From contig CM030714.1 in the NCBI GenBank assembly GCA_017979445.1, forward strand, positions 15,867,892-15,931,891: a stretch of DNA of 64,000 bases, written 5' to 3'. Under the pieces are notes generated by a model. That model saw nothing but the letters and a program-made list of their open reading frames with translations, did not search any database and was not told where the DNA came from. Position numbers and translations under genes: made by a program. Source of the stretch: Akebia trifoliata. Its lineage: Eukaryota > Streptophyta > Magnoliopsida > Ranunculales > Lardizabalaceae. This document shows, one piece after another, positions 11,601 to 25,100 of this stretch; position 1 is the first letter of the stretch; each line of letters begins with the position of its first letter.

Positions 11601-14600
11601 TTACATTGGAACCTATTGTTAGTACTTGAATTGCTATTACTGTGGAATTGTGATCTATCTTAGGACTGCTTTTTATTATTGTTCGGATTCTCTTACATAT
11701 CTTTGAATGTATGAGCTTACGATTTATGTTTACATTGCTTATAATAATTAAGTTTGATATCAAATTCATCATCCAAGGGTAACATTCATGGTCCTGCATC
11801 AACTTTGGTATCAGAGCCTAGGTTTAGCTTAGGGTTTTATCATCACACTACTAAAATAAGATTCATATAAATTATTTTGTACATTGCATTAAGTTTAAGG
11901 ACAACATCGAGTCTTAGGTTGCACATATGTCCACTTGTAGTGTTAAGGGTGACCAGCCTGAGATGGATCTCGCTAAGCTTATCGGAGAAGTAGCTGTCCT
12001 TTCAGATCGTGTGGCTCAAAATACCACCGAGATCAATGCTCTCTTGACTGCTTTGGAGTCTGCCTTAAAGATCAACCCTGATGCTGTTAATGACACTGAG
12101 TTCCATATTGGAGGTCAAGGAAGAGGTTTAGGTTGAGGTCAAGGTGGAGGACGAGGTAGATTACCTACACCACTACGTGTTGAGGTTTGAGATCCATATG
12201 ATCCCGATGATAGTGTTATGTATAACGTCAAGGTTGAGATCCCAAACTTTGACGGACGACTTGACATAGGCCTTTCTTGACTGATTATCAGACATGGACC
12301 ATTTTTTTTACTAGCATGAGATGTTTGAATGTCGTAAAGTGAGGTTTGCCAAGATGAAATTAGTGGGCCAAGCCAAACTCTATTGGACTAATGTTGAATG
12401 TAGAATTGAGATAGCTGATAAGTATCCCATTGTCAATTGGGTTGAGATGAAAGAGAAGTTCAAGGAGAAATACCTTCCCCTGTCCTATCAAGTTAGACTT
12501 CTTAGACCAATGGCAAACCTTTCATCAGGAATCTATGACTGCTAATGAATACCTCGCAAAATTTGATGAGTACATAATGCGATGCGATGTCAATAAAAAT
12601 CCCCATGTGATCCTCTTTAGATTTAGGATGGGCTTACATCCTGAGCTCCAGAAAGAGCTCATTCCCTACGACGTTAGTTTCTTAGATCACGCCTATTAGA
12701 TGGTGCCAGAGTTAGAGAGGTATTTTGTGGTGCCCCGCCAAATGCTAACACAAAGCCCCATGTCAGATCTCGAGGCACAAGGTGGCGCCTCGAAATTTCG
12801 GCATGGTCTCCTCTATTTATGTTAGCATTCCAAGGCGGTTAACCTACACCTGATAAACGACATACAATCCTGCATATATACATATAAAATATCACAATAG
12901 CGGAAGCCTACATACATCTAATAACGTACGATAAATCAGAGTGCGAAGGATAATAAAATACAGAATTATACAACTATTTCCTCACTATAACAAAAGTCCT
13001 AACGCTTGATAAAAAAAACCCATAATACTCCTAGACGAATCTGACACTATTAGGGGTATAGTCCCAATACTTACCAAGTGATGGATTCTGACTGTCTATC
13101 TGACCCACCAGATGATTCTCACTCGTTTTCTACACCTGCTTTGCCAAGTTTCGGATCTGAAACTAAAAAATATATAAGGAAAGGGTGAGTAACAATGGTT
13201 ACCCAGTAAGGAAGAAAACAATTTCTACCAATAACTTCTCCTAATATGAATGAATAAACGTACTGAATCATTTTAAACTAAGCAAAGTTTTATAGAAGAA
13301 ACTACAATTAATTAGTACATATAGCCAGGGAGGAGTAACTAAACGTTTTAAAACTCACATTACATCGATCAGCAGTACTCACTATAACATTTTCTTTTTA
13401 TACAAATCTAATTGACCAAATGGAAACATTAAACATGCATTTTATTTTATATATCAAAATAAGGCAACAGATACATAATACACAATGATGGAGTAGTGGA
13501 ATTAGAGAGTTGGGATTCACGACTGGATCGCTCCTAGTCGGGACATGATGTTTCACAATAAAGTATTAGTTCCTGATTTTGTGGCTAATCGCTATTTACC
13601 ACACTTGCGGGATCATTTATCCGGCTCAGGCTAGCCGTTTGACGTGACCGTAAGCAATAAGTCTCTTTTCGATGTGTCAGAACGTTCAACATCTATAAAT
13701 TGTTAGTGATCACTGACTAATCATCTTCGTATATGCCTATCAGGCATGCATGTGATTCCCACCTTTACATTACAAGTTCATTGGTAAAGATAGAAAGGAA
13801 TAAACTCGGATTTCAGTTGTGACGCCACTCTCATACGCGTCCCATACCACGTATGAGCTTGGTGGTCCCTACCGTACATCTTAGGATAGTACACCACTCC
13901 AGATGATATGACGCATTATCCCTTCAGGCATTCATAGACTCTTTCACAGCTCACAAAATATATATATATATATTCATTTGAAAACAAAAGAGAAATTAAC
14001 AATACAAGATTGAGAATGGATATCCAATTTCCTACCATGCAAGTGTGGCCACCCGATCTAAAATAAATAATAGAACGGAAAAGTAAACAGCGCTTCGCGC
14101 TAACAGAAAGTAAATAAAAATGCAATCAGTAACATTATCCTTGGATATCTGTTCACTAACCTACACACAACACAACAATGTAAAATGCAGACATCACCCC
14201 TCGGGTGTGACTGACATTTTACCGTTTCATACCCTTTTTTCTTTTCTTTTTTCAACTTTTACCGTTTTCAATCTTTCAAACAAAATATCCACTTTCTGAT
14301 ATTCATCAACTCAATTTGAGTTCATTGAATATTAAATCATTTTTCTAACTATGAAATTCATTTTTATCAATAACATTGAAAAAGTACCAAAACTTATATC
14401 AAAACGGGGTTCGAGCGGTGCACATGACCCAACTGACGGAAATAACCTAGTGAGATATCCTACCCACGTATGTTTTGTTATAAAATATAGTTAAACATAT
14501 CAAACATACAAGTTCTAGCGTGTATCTGAAATAACAAAAAGAATTCTATATTTTTGGAAACACACCAATTTTTTTAATAAAATCCTAAATACAATTTTCA

Positions 14601-17600
14601 TAAATCTATAGTTACTGATAGAGATTAAGAGTCCTTATAATTTCTAAGCGACGGAATTGAAATATGTGCACGAAAATCAAGGCGATCGGCACGGAAATCG
14701 AGATGGTTTGAACTTCGAGACGGCTGATTTTTGAATCTAATCCGGTTGTTTCGAAGATCTCGACGCTGTTGTCTTTTCTCCCTTCTGCGGCGGAGGACGG
14801 TTTGACCTCGAAACTGGTGAAATTTGAGGTCAAAGTTTCGAAACCCCCGTATATAAATATGGCTGATTTTTGACGATATGGGGTGAAAAAGAAAGTGAAA
14901 CGAAAAGATCTTGAGTGGGTTTTGTAGAGAATGAGGCTGCAGACGTTTCTCTCTTTTGCATCGGAAGTCGACGACGAGCCGTTTGCGATGAATACGAGGT
15001 TGAAAATCGGAGAAAAATGATTAAAAAAAAAAAAACTGTTGGCTGATTTTAGACGACTTTGGAAGATGAATAGTGGAAAAAAAATTAAAAAATTTATTTA
15101 TATAAAGTCTTGGGATGAAATTGGTATTTCGCCTATTGTTTCGATAGACAAGAACTTGACCGTCCGGACGCAAAAAGTGACGAATGAATACTCTATTTTG
15201 CCTAATTTTTCGTTCCGAATCTAAGAGTGTGGTCAATTTCTATAAATTCTATCTCTAACAAAAATTTACATTTTTGGCCCGATGTGACTCTAAAATTGAC
15301 GTCGTTTCTGTTTTTTACAATAATTTGACTTTCTGGACTTCAAAAATGACAAATAAATAGTTCATGTTCAATAATTTTTCTTTACGAACCCAATGGTATG
15401 ATCGAATCTTAAAAATTCTTATTTTAGCAAAAAGTCATTATTTTAGCCTAATCTGACTCGATAATCGAGAATTTTGTAACTTTTCTGTTTGGACTCGCAT
15501 TTGAGTATGCTTACAGGCTAAAGTATATTTTTCAACCATTTTGAATCCAATGGTGAGGTCAGATTCTATTAAAAATGATCAGAAACATCCTAGAGTTTTA
15601 CCCCTAAGTCCCACTTTCAGGATTTTCTCAAAATTTCACTATTTATTTATTCTCAATATACGAATTGAAAACTCAGGATTTTACATTCAAGACAATTTAT
15701 TGGATGCGTTTAAAGAAGAAGTGTGGGTTGGTTGATGTAAGGTAGAATGGGAAGTACATATATATATATGGGTCGGGTTCCTGCGACACACATTGCTACA
15801 CACATATAGACAACGTGTTTGTCTTATATGGGCAAAAATGTTTGGAATGGGCTGATTTTTTGTGAGGATGATCTCTGTGATGAGGTGATCATCCTGGCAA
15901 AAAATCATTCCATTCCAAAACTTGTAACCCCATCAAAATTGATTTACAAAAATTGGACGGTCTATAATTTTTCAACAAAAATTGGACGGTCTAGAAGTTT
16001 CATAATGAGCTGATTTTTGGCAAGGATGATCTCCTCACCATAGAGATCATCCTCACAAAAAATCAGCCCATTCCAAACATTTTTGCCCATATAAGACAAA
16101 ACACGTTGTCTATATGTGTGTTGAAATGGTTGTCGTTTGAACCTGACCCTATATATATATCAAATTAGAGTTGATGCGTAAAAAGATGTGATGTAGGATT
16201 TATCCCCTCGAGTAAGATTTTCAATTATAAAGGTTATGATAGAGGTTTTACGAAAATATCACAATAAGGGTATGTTTGATTGCATGGAAAGTCACTTTCC
16301 ATGGAATTTGAAATCCATGGAAAATTAGTTGTGGAAAATAAGTAGGGTTGGAAAATCAAATTCCATTGTTTGATTTCACTTGGATAAAATCATGGAAAAA
16401 ATATGAGAAAAAAGAAGAAGAGGAGAAGGAGGAAGAAGATGAGAGGAGAGGGAGAGGAAGAAGAAGATGACGAGGAAGAGGGAGGGGGGAGGATGTGGCG
16501 ACGGCGACGGTGGCGACGACGACGGTAGCGGTGGCGACGGCGACAGAGGTAAGTGAGGAAGATGGGGGGAGAACGTGGTGGTGGTGGTGGTGGCGGAGGA
16601 GGTGAGGGATGGAGAAGAAGAGAGAGAGAGAAGGTGGTCGGAGACGGAGCCGACGGCGACGGCGATGATGACGACGGCGATGACGACGACGGCGAGGTTA
16701 GTGTAATGGTGGTGGTGGTAGGGAAGAATTGAGAATGGAAAATATGGGTGGATTTCATTTTCCTACTCATATGGGTGGGAAAGTGAAATCCATGATTTAG
16801 TGGACTTTTTGAATGGGGTGGAAAATGAATTTCCATTTCCATGTGCAATCAAACACTTGAAAAATGTCATTTTCCATGGAAATTGATTTTCCACCCTATT
16901 TTCCATGTGCAATCAAACATACCCTAAGTGGAAAATGTAATATTGAATTGAATATAAAGATAGTGGTGTGTTTGCGGTAAGACTGTAATATTCATAGCAA
17001 TTATGAGTAAAACATAATAGATGGTGTAATTGGTGAGAGAAGTAAAGATAAAGAATAGAGAAGATGTGATGGGTGATAAGGTTTTGGTGGGGAAGTGATA
17101 GCATTGTTGTTGATAGATATTGGTGGGGGAGTGATATAATGTGAGTTGATTGTTGTCTTAGGGTTATACAAATAATGGATTAATTGGAGTATAAGTTTAA
17201 ATTGGAGTGATTAATAAATGAATGTGTTGGGTTGACGCAATATAGGTGACATAAGGTTATGAGTTATAAATGAGATTGACTTGGGACTAAGAATAGATGA
17301 TAATCGAAAATAGGTGTTGTTTATTATACATGTCGTGTTAGTGGAATGATAACAAATCTTGATAATGTATGATTTCAATTTCGAGGATAATTTTTATTAG
17401 GGGGGAGAATGTAAAATCCCGAGTTTTCGATTCGTATATTGAGGAAAAATAAATAGTGGAATTTTGAGAAAATCCTAAAAGTAGGACTTAGGGGTAAAAC
17501 TCTAGGATGTTTTTAATCATTTTTAATGGAATCTGACTTCACCATTGGATTCAAAATGGTCAAAAAACATACTTAAGCTTGTAAGCATGTTCAAATGCGA

Positions 17601-19121
17601 GTCCGAACAGAAAAATTATAAAATCCTCGATTATTGAGTTGGATTAGGCTAAAATAATGACTTTTTTCTAAAGCAAAAATTTTTAAGATTCGATCATACT
17701 ATTGGGTCCGTAACAAAAAATGATTGAACATGGACTATATATTTGTCATTTTTGAAGTCCAGAAAGTTGAATTATCGTTAAAAATGGAAACGACGTCAAT
17801 TTTAGGGTCACATCAGGCCAAAAATGTAAATTTTTGTTAGAGATAGAATTTGTAGAAATTGACCACACCATTAGATCCGGAACGAAAAATTAAGCGAAAT
17901 AGAGTATTCATTCGTCACTTTTGGAGTCTGGACGGTCAAGTTATTGTCGATCGAAACAATAGGCGAAATATCGATTTCGTCCCAAGACTTTATATAAATA
18001 AATTTTTTAATTTTTTTTCACTATTCATTTTCCAAAGTCGTCTAAAACCAACCAATGGTTTAAAAAAAAAAAATCATTTTTCTCTGATTTTCAACCTCGG
18101 AATCATCTCGAACGGCTCGCCGTCGACTTCCAACGTAGAAGGGAAAAACATCCGCAGCCTCGTTCTCTATAAAACCTACCTAAGATCTTTTCGTTTCATT
18201 TTCTTTTTCATCCCGTATTGTCAAAAATCAGTCGTATTTATATATGGGGGTTTCGAATCTTTGACCTCGAATTTCACCAGTTTCGAGGTTAAACCGTCCT
18301 CCGCCGCAGAAGGGAGAAAAGACGACGGCGTCGAGATCTTCGAAACCACCTGGTTAGATTCGAAATCAGCCGTCTTGAAGTTAGAACCCTCTCGATTTCC
18401 TTGCAAATCACCTCGATTTCCGTGCATGTGTTTCAATTCTGTCGCTTAGAGATTGTAAGGACTCTTAATCTCTATCAGTAACTGTAGATTTATGAAAGTT
18501 GCATTTAGGATTTTATTAAAAATTTGTGGTGTATTTCCAAAAATATAGAATTCTTTTTGTTATTTCAAATTCACGCCAGAACTTGCATGTTTGATATGTT
18601 TAACTGTATTTTATAACAAAATATACATGGGTAGGATATCTCACTAGGTTATTTCCGTCAGTTGGGTCCTGTGTATAGTTCGGACCCTGTTTTGATCTAA
18701 GTTTTGGTACTTTTTCAATGTTATTGATAAAAATGAATTTCATAGTTGGAAAAATGATTTAATATTCAATGAACTCAAATTGAGTTGATGTATATCAGAA
18801 AATGGATATTTTGTTTGAAAGATTGAAAATGGTAAAAATTGAAAAAAAGGGAAAAAGGGTATGAAACGGTAAAATGTTAAGAGTCACATCCAATGGGTGA
18901 TGTCTGCATTTTACATTGTTGTGTTGTGTATAGGTTGGTGAACGGATATCCAGGGATAATGTTATTGGTTGCATGTTTATTTACTTTCTATTAGCTCGAG
19001 GCGTTGTTTACTTTTCCGTTCTGTTATTTATTTTAGGCCAGGTGGCCACACTTGTATGGCAGGAAACTGGATATCCATTCTCAATCGTGTATTCTTAATT
19101 TCTCTTTTGTTTTCAAATGAA

Positions 19122-19156
<35 letters not shown>

Positions 19157-22100
19157 GCTATTTTATGAGTTGTTAAAGAGTCTGTGAATACTTGAAGGGA
19201 TAGTGCGTCATATCATCCAGAGTGGTGTACTATCCTGGGATGTACGGTAGGGACCACCAAGCTTATACGTGGTATGGGATGCGTATGAGAGTGGCGTCAC
19301 AACTAGAATCCGGGTTTATTCCTTTCTATCTTTACCAGTGAACTTGTAATGTAAAGGTGGTCGTATACGAATGGTTTGTATATTTGGGAATCACATACAC
19401 GCTTGATAGGTATAGACGAAGATGATTAGTCAGTGATCACTAACAATGTATAGTAGTTGAACGTTCTGACACATTGAAAAGAGACCCATTGTTTACGGTC
19501 ACGTCAAATGGCCAGCCTGAGTCGGATATCTGTTGCCTTATTTTGATATGTAAAATGAAATGCATGTTTAATGTTTCCATTTGGTCAATTAGATTTGTAT
19601 AAAAAGAAAATATTATAGTGAATACTGTTGATCGATGTAATGTGAGTTTTAAAACATTTAGTTGCTCATCCCTAGCTATATGTACCAGTTAATCGTAATT
19701 TCTTCCGTAAAACTTTGCTTATTTTAAAATGATTCAGTACGTTTATTCATTCATGTTAGGAGAGGTTATTGGTAGAAATTGTTTTCTTCCTTACTGGATA
19801 ACCATTCTTACTCACCTTTTCCTTATCTCTTTTTTTTTAGTTTCAGATTCGAAGCTTGGCGAGGCAGGTGTAGAAAACGAGTGAGAATCATCTGCTGGGT
19901 CAGATAGACAGCCAGAGTCTGTCACTTGGTGAGTATTGGGGCTATACCCCTAATGGTGTCAGATTCGTCTAGGAGTATTATGGGTTTTTCTATCGAGCGT
20001 TAGGACTTTTGTTAGAGTGAGAAATTTTTGTATAATCCCGTATATAAATTTCTTCTTCCGCACTCTGATCTATTGTACGTTATTAGATGTATATAGGCTT
20101 CTACTAGCAGGGGCGAAGCTACAGAACTTTGAGACACCCTTATATTTTCAACTAATTACATGCCCCATTTGTCCCCACTCCCTCACCTCTCTCCCCATTT
20201 GCCCCTACACCCTCATCTCCCTCTAATTTTTGCCCCCACACCCTCACCTCCCTGCATTCAAGTTCTTCAACTATACAACTAATCATAGTTTGCCCCCACT
20301 ACAAGAAAATCCTGGCTCCGCCCCTGTCTGCTAGTATTATATTTTTTTTATGTATATATGTAGGATTACATGTCGTTTATCAGGTGCAGGTTGAACGCCT
20401 TGGAATGCTAACATAAACAGAGGAGACCATGCTGAAATTTCGAGGCGCCACCTTGTGCCTCGAGATCTGACATGGGGTTTTGTGTTAGCGTTTGGTGGGA
20501 CGCCATATATTTGAAACTGCAAGTTATCATTCGATATGATTCTTATAGACAAGAGTTTCAACCTATTACTCTTGGAGCTAGACTTAACTTAGGAAATCCG
20601 CTACCTAGGAATCAAACAGTTACTACTTCCAATGTCAAAGATGACAAAGGAAACGCCATAGTTGGTGAGCGTCAATGAGGGGATGACAAAGAAAAATATT
20701 ACAAGTACCATGGTTATGGACACCATGCATACCTATTCCCCTTTAGAGACCCCAATAAAACATTGTTGATAAATGAAACATAAAAGGGTGAAGGCGATAG
20801 GATTGGACTGGATGAGGAAGTTTATAATCCCGAGGTTGGTGCTAGTGACGAGGAGGGTTATGATGACCCTGATAGTTACTTGGGTTGTGTTAGGCATGCT
20901 CCGTATGTTGATGAGGCTCAAGAGTCTTAGTAGGTCGGTGTGTCCTAGCACAGGAGAAGAAAACAGATGACTGGCGCAAGACTTTTATCTTCCATATTTA
21001 TGCTAAGTGTGGGGAGAAGAACTGTAAAGTCATTGTAGATAACGGGAGTTACACAAACGTTGTATCAACTCATACCATATCCCGTTTACGCTTAACCCAT
21101 GTACCCCACCCCCAACCTTACAGGGTCGCGTGGGTAGATATATCATTTATCCCAGTTTTCCAGAGGTGTCAGGTCCCCATTCAGTTTTCATCTTACAAAG
21201 AGATCTTGTGGTGTGATGTTGTACCCATAGATGTAGGTCATATCATTCTTGGTAGACCGTGGTTGTACAACAATGATGTAACCATCTTTGGTCGTTCTAA
21301 TTCATACTATTTCACCCACGAGGGCAAGAAAATCACACTCTACCCTTTGCCGCCCAAATCTCTCTTGGAAAAGAAAGAAAATCAACCAGAACAAAGGTAA
21401 GTCAAGGGCCAAAGTCAAAGTCTTTCCACATCATAGAAGCAAAAGAGTTTGAGAAAGAGACGAAGGATGAGACTATCATCTATGCATTAATCACAAAAGA
21501 GGTCTCTCCTGCCTCAAATATGGAGATTCCCAGACAAGTGAAACCGTGCTTAAAAATTTTCCGGATGTCTTTCCTGATGATCTTCCAAAAGAGCTTCCCT
21601 CAATGCGTGCTATTCAACATGCAATTGATCTCGTCCCCGAGAGCAACTCTTCCAAATTTTCCACACTATAAAATGAACCCTATTAAGCATGAAGAATTAA
21701 AGAAGCAAATTGACAAGCTTCTAGAAAAAGGGTTCATCAGAGAGAGTATGAGCCCATGTGCTATAATTGCCCTCCTCACACCTAAAAATGATAGTTCTTG
21801 GCGAAAGTGTGTGGATAGCAAGGCAATCAACAAGATTACTATCAAGTATAGGTTTTCAATACCAAGACTTGACGATATGTTGCATTTGATGGCAAATGCC
21901 ACTATCTTTTCAAAGATAGATTTTAAAAGTGGCTACCATCAAATTCGCATCCATCTAGGGGATGAGTGGAAAATCGCCTTCAAAATGAAGGATGGCTTGT
22001 ACGAGTGGTTAGTCATTCCCTTTGGGTTAACTAACGAGTACCTTTTTGAGGTTATGACTTATGTATTGAAATCCTTTATAGGTAAGTTCCTGGTAGTTTA

Positions 22101-25100
22101 CTTTAACGATATTTTGATTTACAACCATCCTCAGTAACAATACCTAGACTACTTGAGACAAGTCTACAGTGTTCTTAGGAAAGAACAACTCTATGCTAAC
22201 CACAAGAAGTGTTTGTTCATGTCCAATCAAGTTATCTTCTTAGGTTTTTGTAGTTTCCTTTAACAGGTTGTCTACAAATCCCAAGAAAGTCAAAAGTCAT
22301 AGTGGAAGTGTTCTTAGGAAAGAACAACTCTATGCTAACCACAAGAAGTGTTCATTCATATCCAATCAAGTTATCTTCTTAGGTTTCATAGTTTCCTCTG
22401 ACGGGTTGTCTGCAGATCCCGAGAAAGTCAACGCCATAGTGGAATGACATGAACCACAAAAAATTTATGAGGTTCGTAGCTTTCTTGGTCTAGCTACATT
22501 TTATAGGCGGTTCATTAGAGGATTTAGTTCCATTATGTCTCCTATTACATATTGCATATGCAAAAGGGAATTCAAATGGACAAATGTCACAACTAAGGCA
22601 TTTAAGAAGATCAACTCAAGGATGACTAAAGCTCTTGTCATGCTCCTCCCCGACTTTTCTAAAGTCTTTGAAGTAGTTTGTTATGCTCCAGGGTAAGATA
22701 TTGGTGGAGTCTTGAGCCAGGAAAATCACCCAATTGCATACTTTAGCGAGAAATTAAATGATGCAAAACAAAAATACTCCCTACCTATGACAAAATTCTA
22801 CGCGCTAGTCCATTCCTTGAGATATTGGAGACATTATTTATTGCCGCAAGAATTCGTTTTGTTCTCAGATCACGAGGTTCTGAGATACCTTAGCTCCCAA
22901 AGGAAATTAAACCCAAGACATGCTAAGTGGGTTGAGTACTTTCAAGAGTACACATTTGTACTTAAGCACAAACTGGGAGTTGAGAATAAACCTGCGGATG
23001 CACTAAGCCGCAAGGTTGCACTACTACATTCCATGAGTGTAGAAGTGACTAGGTTTGAACAGTGCAAGACATGTCTCAAGCGAGACGTAACTAAGATTCT
23101 TGCACAATGCAGGACATGTCAGCTGACAAAACAAAAAAAGGCAAAACACGAGTTTGTATACCCTTTTGCTAATGCCACATTCTCCTGGCAAGACATCGGC
23201 ATGGATTTCGTGTTAGGCTTCCCAAAGACTATTTGGAAGATTGATTCTATATTGAGGGTAATGAATCGTTTATAAAAAATGGTTCACTTCATTACTTGTT
23301 CCAAGACCTTCGATGTGTCTAACATAGCAAATATTTTCTTTGAGGATATAATTCATTTACATGGGTTGCCTAAGACCATAGTGTCTGATCGGGATGCTAG
23401 ATTCATGAGTTAGTTTTGGAAGGCATTGTCGCACATGATGGGCACCTAGGCTCCAATTTTCATCGGCTTACCACCCACAGACAGATGCTCAAATTGAGGT
23501 TGCCAATAGGAATCTAGAAAATTTATTGAGGTGTTTAGTAGGAGAGCATGTTAGATCATTGGATTCATTACCGTCCATAACTAAGTTTGCATATAATAGT
23601 TCCATTAATAGGACCATTGCCATGATTGCATTTGCAGTAGTACATGGTTATAAACCTAGGAAGCCTATAGATTTTATACCCATGACAGTATCGCAGGCCT
23701 TATGAGTCAGTAGAGTCTTTTGTACCTCACATTCATAAATTGCATTATAAGATTAGAAAAAAATTATTATGAGCAATGCACAATATAAATTATCTGTTGA
23801 TGCACATCGTCGGTTTAAAGAGTTTCAAGTAGGTAATTCAGTAATAGTTCACATGAGGCTTGAGCGATTCCCATAAGGAGTTGTGAAAAAGTCAAACCCA
23901 TAGTGCTGACCCATTCAAAATACTCAAACGATTTTGTCCCAATGCGTATTACATTGATATTCCGACATACATGAGGATTAGTCAGACCTTCAATGTGGAG
24001 GACTTAGTTCATTTTCATGGTCCAACGACTGTACCTAGTAATCCTTACCTAAGCTATATCCTTGATCATCCCCAAAAATTCCAATTTCACCTGATCATGC
24101 TAGACCTACTACTGATTTGGCCATTGAGTCCTGGCCTGGTCCACAATATATACCATCCCAGTTTTCACAGCCTTTACTTGCAGTACCTACTTTGCCTCCC
24201 ATGAGTGAAAAAATAGAGAATATCTTGAATTACCAAGTGGTCTCCACCAGATATGGAGGTTATAAAAAATACCTTGTCAAGTGGAGAAACAGACCCGATC
24301 CGGATAGCGCATGGATTACAGAGACTACAACGAATTGATCCAGACATATTGGAAATGTATCATAGTTTTATCTCACCAAAGGTGAGTTCTTTTTGGTCGA
24401 GGGAAGTTGATGGGGACATCATAGGCATATCCTTCAGAGTGCTCCAAAGGAGAAAAAGACACTTAAATTCATTGTGGATGGATGAAGTATGGACGTGAAA
24501 TTTATGCCGAGCACCGTTGGAATCTTATTGGATCATCATATTTCATGTTTTTATTTAGTTTCTGTTTATGAGTCTATTTTAGTGTTTAAGAAGAGTATTT
24601 GAGGTTATTTTTATGTTTATTAGCCTATGGTGTTAGTGTAGGTGTTTAGGGGCAATTTGTTAACTTTATATTGATTCTTTTAATGAGTTTTCATAGGTTG
24701 AAAATTCAAGAAAAATAAAGTTACAGGACTGGGACATAGATGGTATTTCTGCTTTTGTTTTATTTAAGTTCTATTTGCCACCTTTAGATCTCCTTATTTT
24801 AGTTGGATGGTTGAGATTAGATTTAGGATTTAGAGAACATTATGAATTCTTGTTTCTTGCTATAATTTTCTATAACGATGAATAACATTGAGATTGAAGC
24901 TTTGATATTCCCATTAATGGTGTGGTGTGAGGCTATTTTGGAGTAAATCCAAGGTAACATTTATATTCTCTATCGATTTCTCAATTGAGGTGGGTATTTT
25001 TTTTCTTAACATCTTTTTTCTCACTTCCTCTATTAAATTTCTGTTTTGAACGTCTAAAACACCCATAAACCCTACCTAATCCATTCTATAAACCAAAATC

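Larger units (their letters stand above)
12726..20507. mobile_element. LTR element with inverted (head-to-head) LTRs, nested in element 1 gag
   Basis: Flanked by a perfect 5-bp TSD TATTT (12721-12725 and 20508-20512). The left LTR (12726-15685) is reverse-oriented, beginning TGTGGTGCCCCGCC. The right LTR (17410-20507) is forward and ends GGTGGGACGCCATA. Both outer ends are therefore the same LTR end (the 3'/U5 side). The interior (15686-17409) is forward-oriented, matches the integrase-to-PPT region of element 2 (39090-39728) and ends in the PPT AGGGGGGAGAA. There is no gag, RT or PBS. MITEs at 15770 and 16268 and a hAT MITE at 20108 are inserted in it. Confidence 0.82.

Noticed and set aside
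17859..18449. 196-residue frame as a gene
   Set aside because: It lies in the forward LTR of the nested element, and parts of it recur in the reverse LTR (14612-14833, SFEVKPSSAAEGRKD). It has no known domain.
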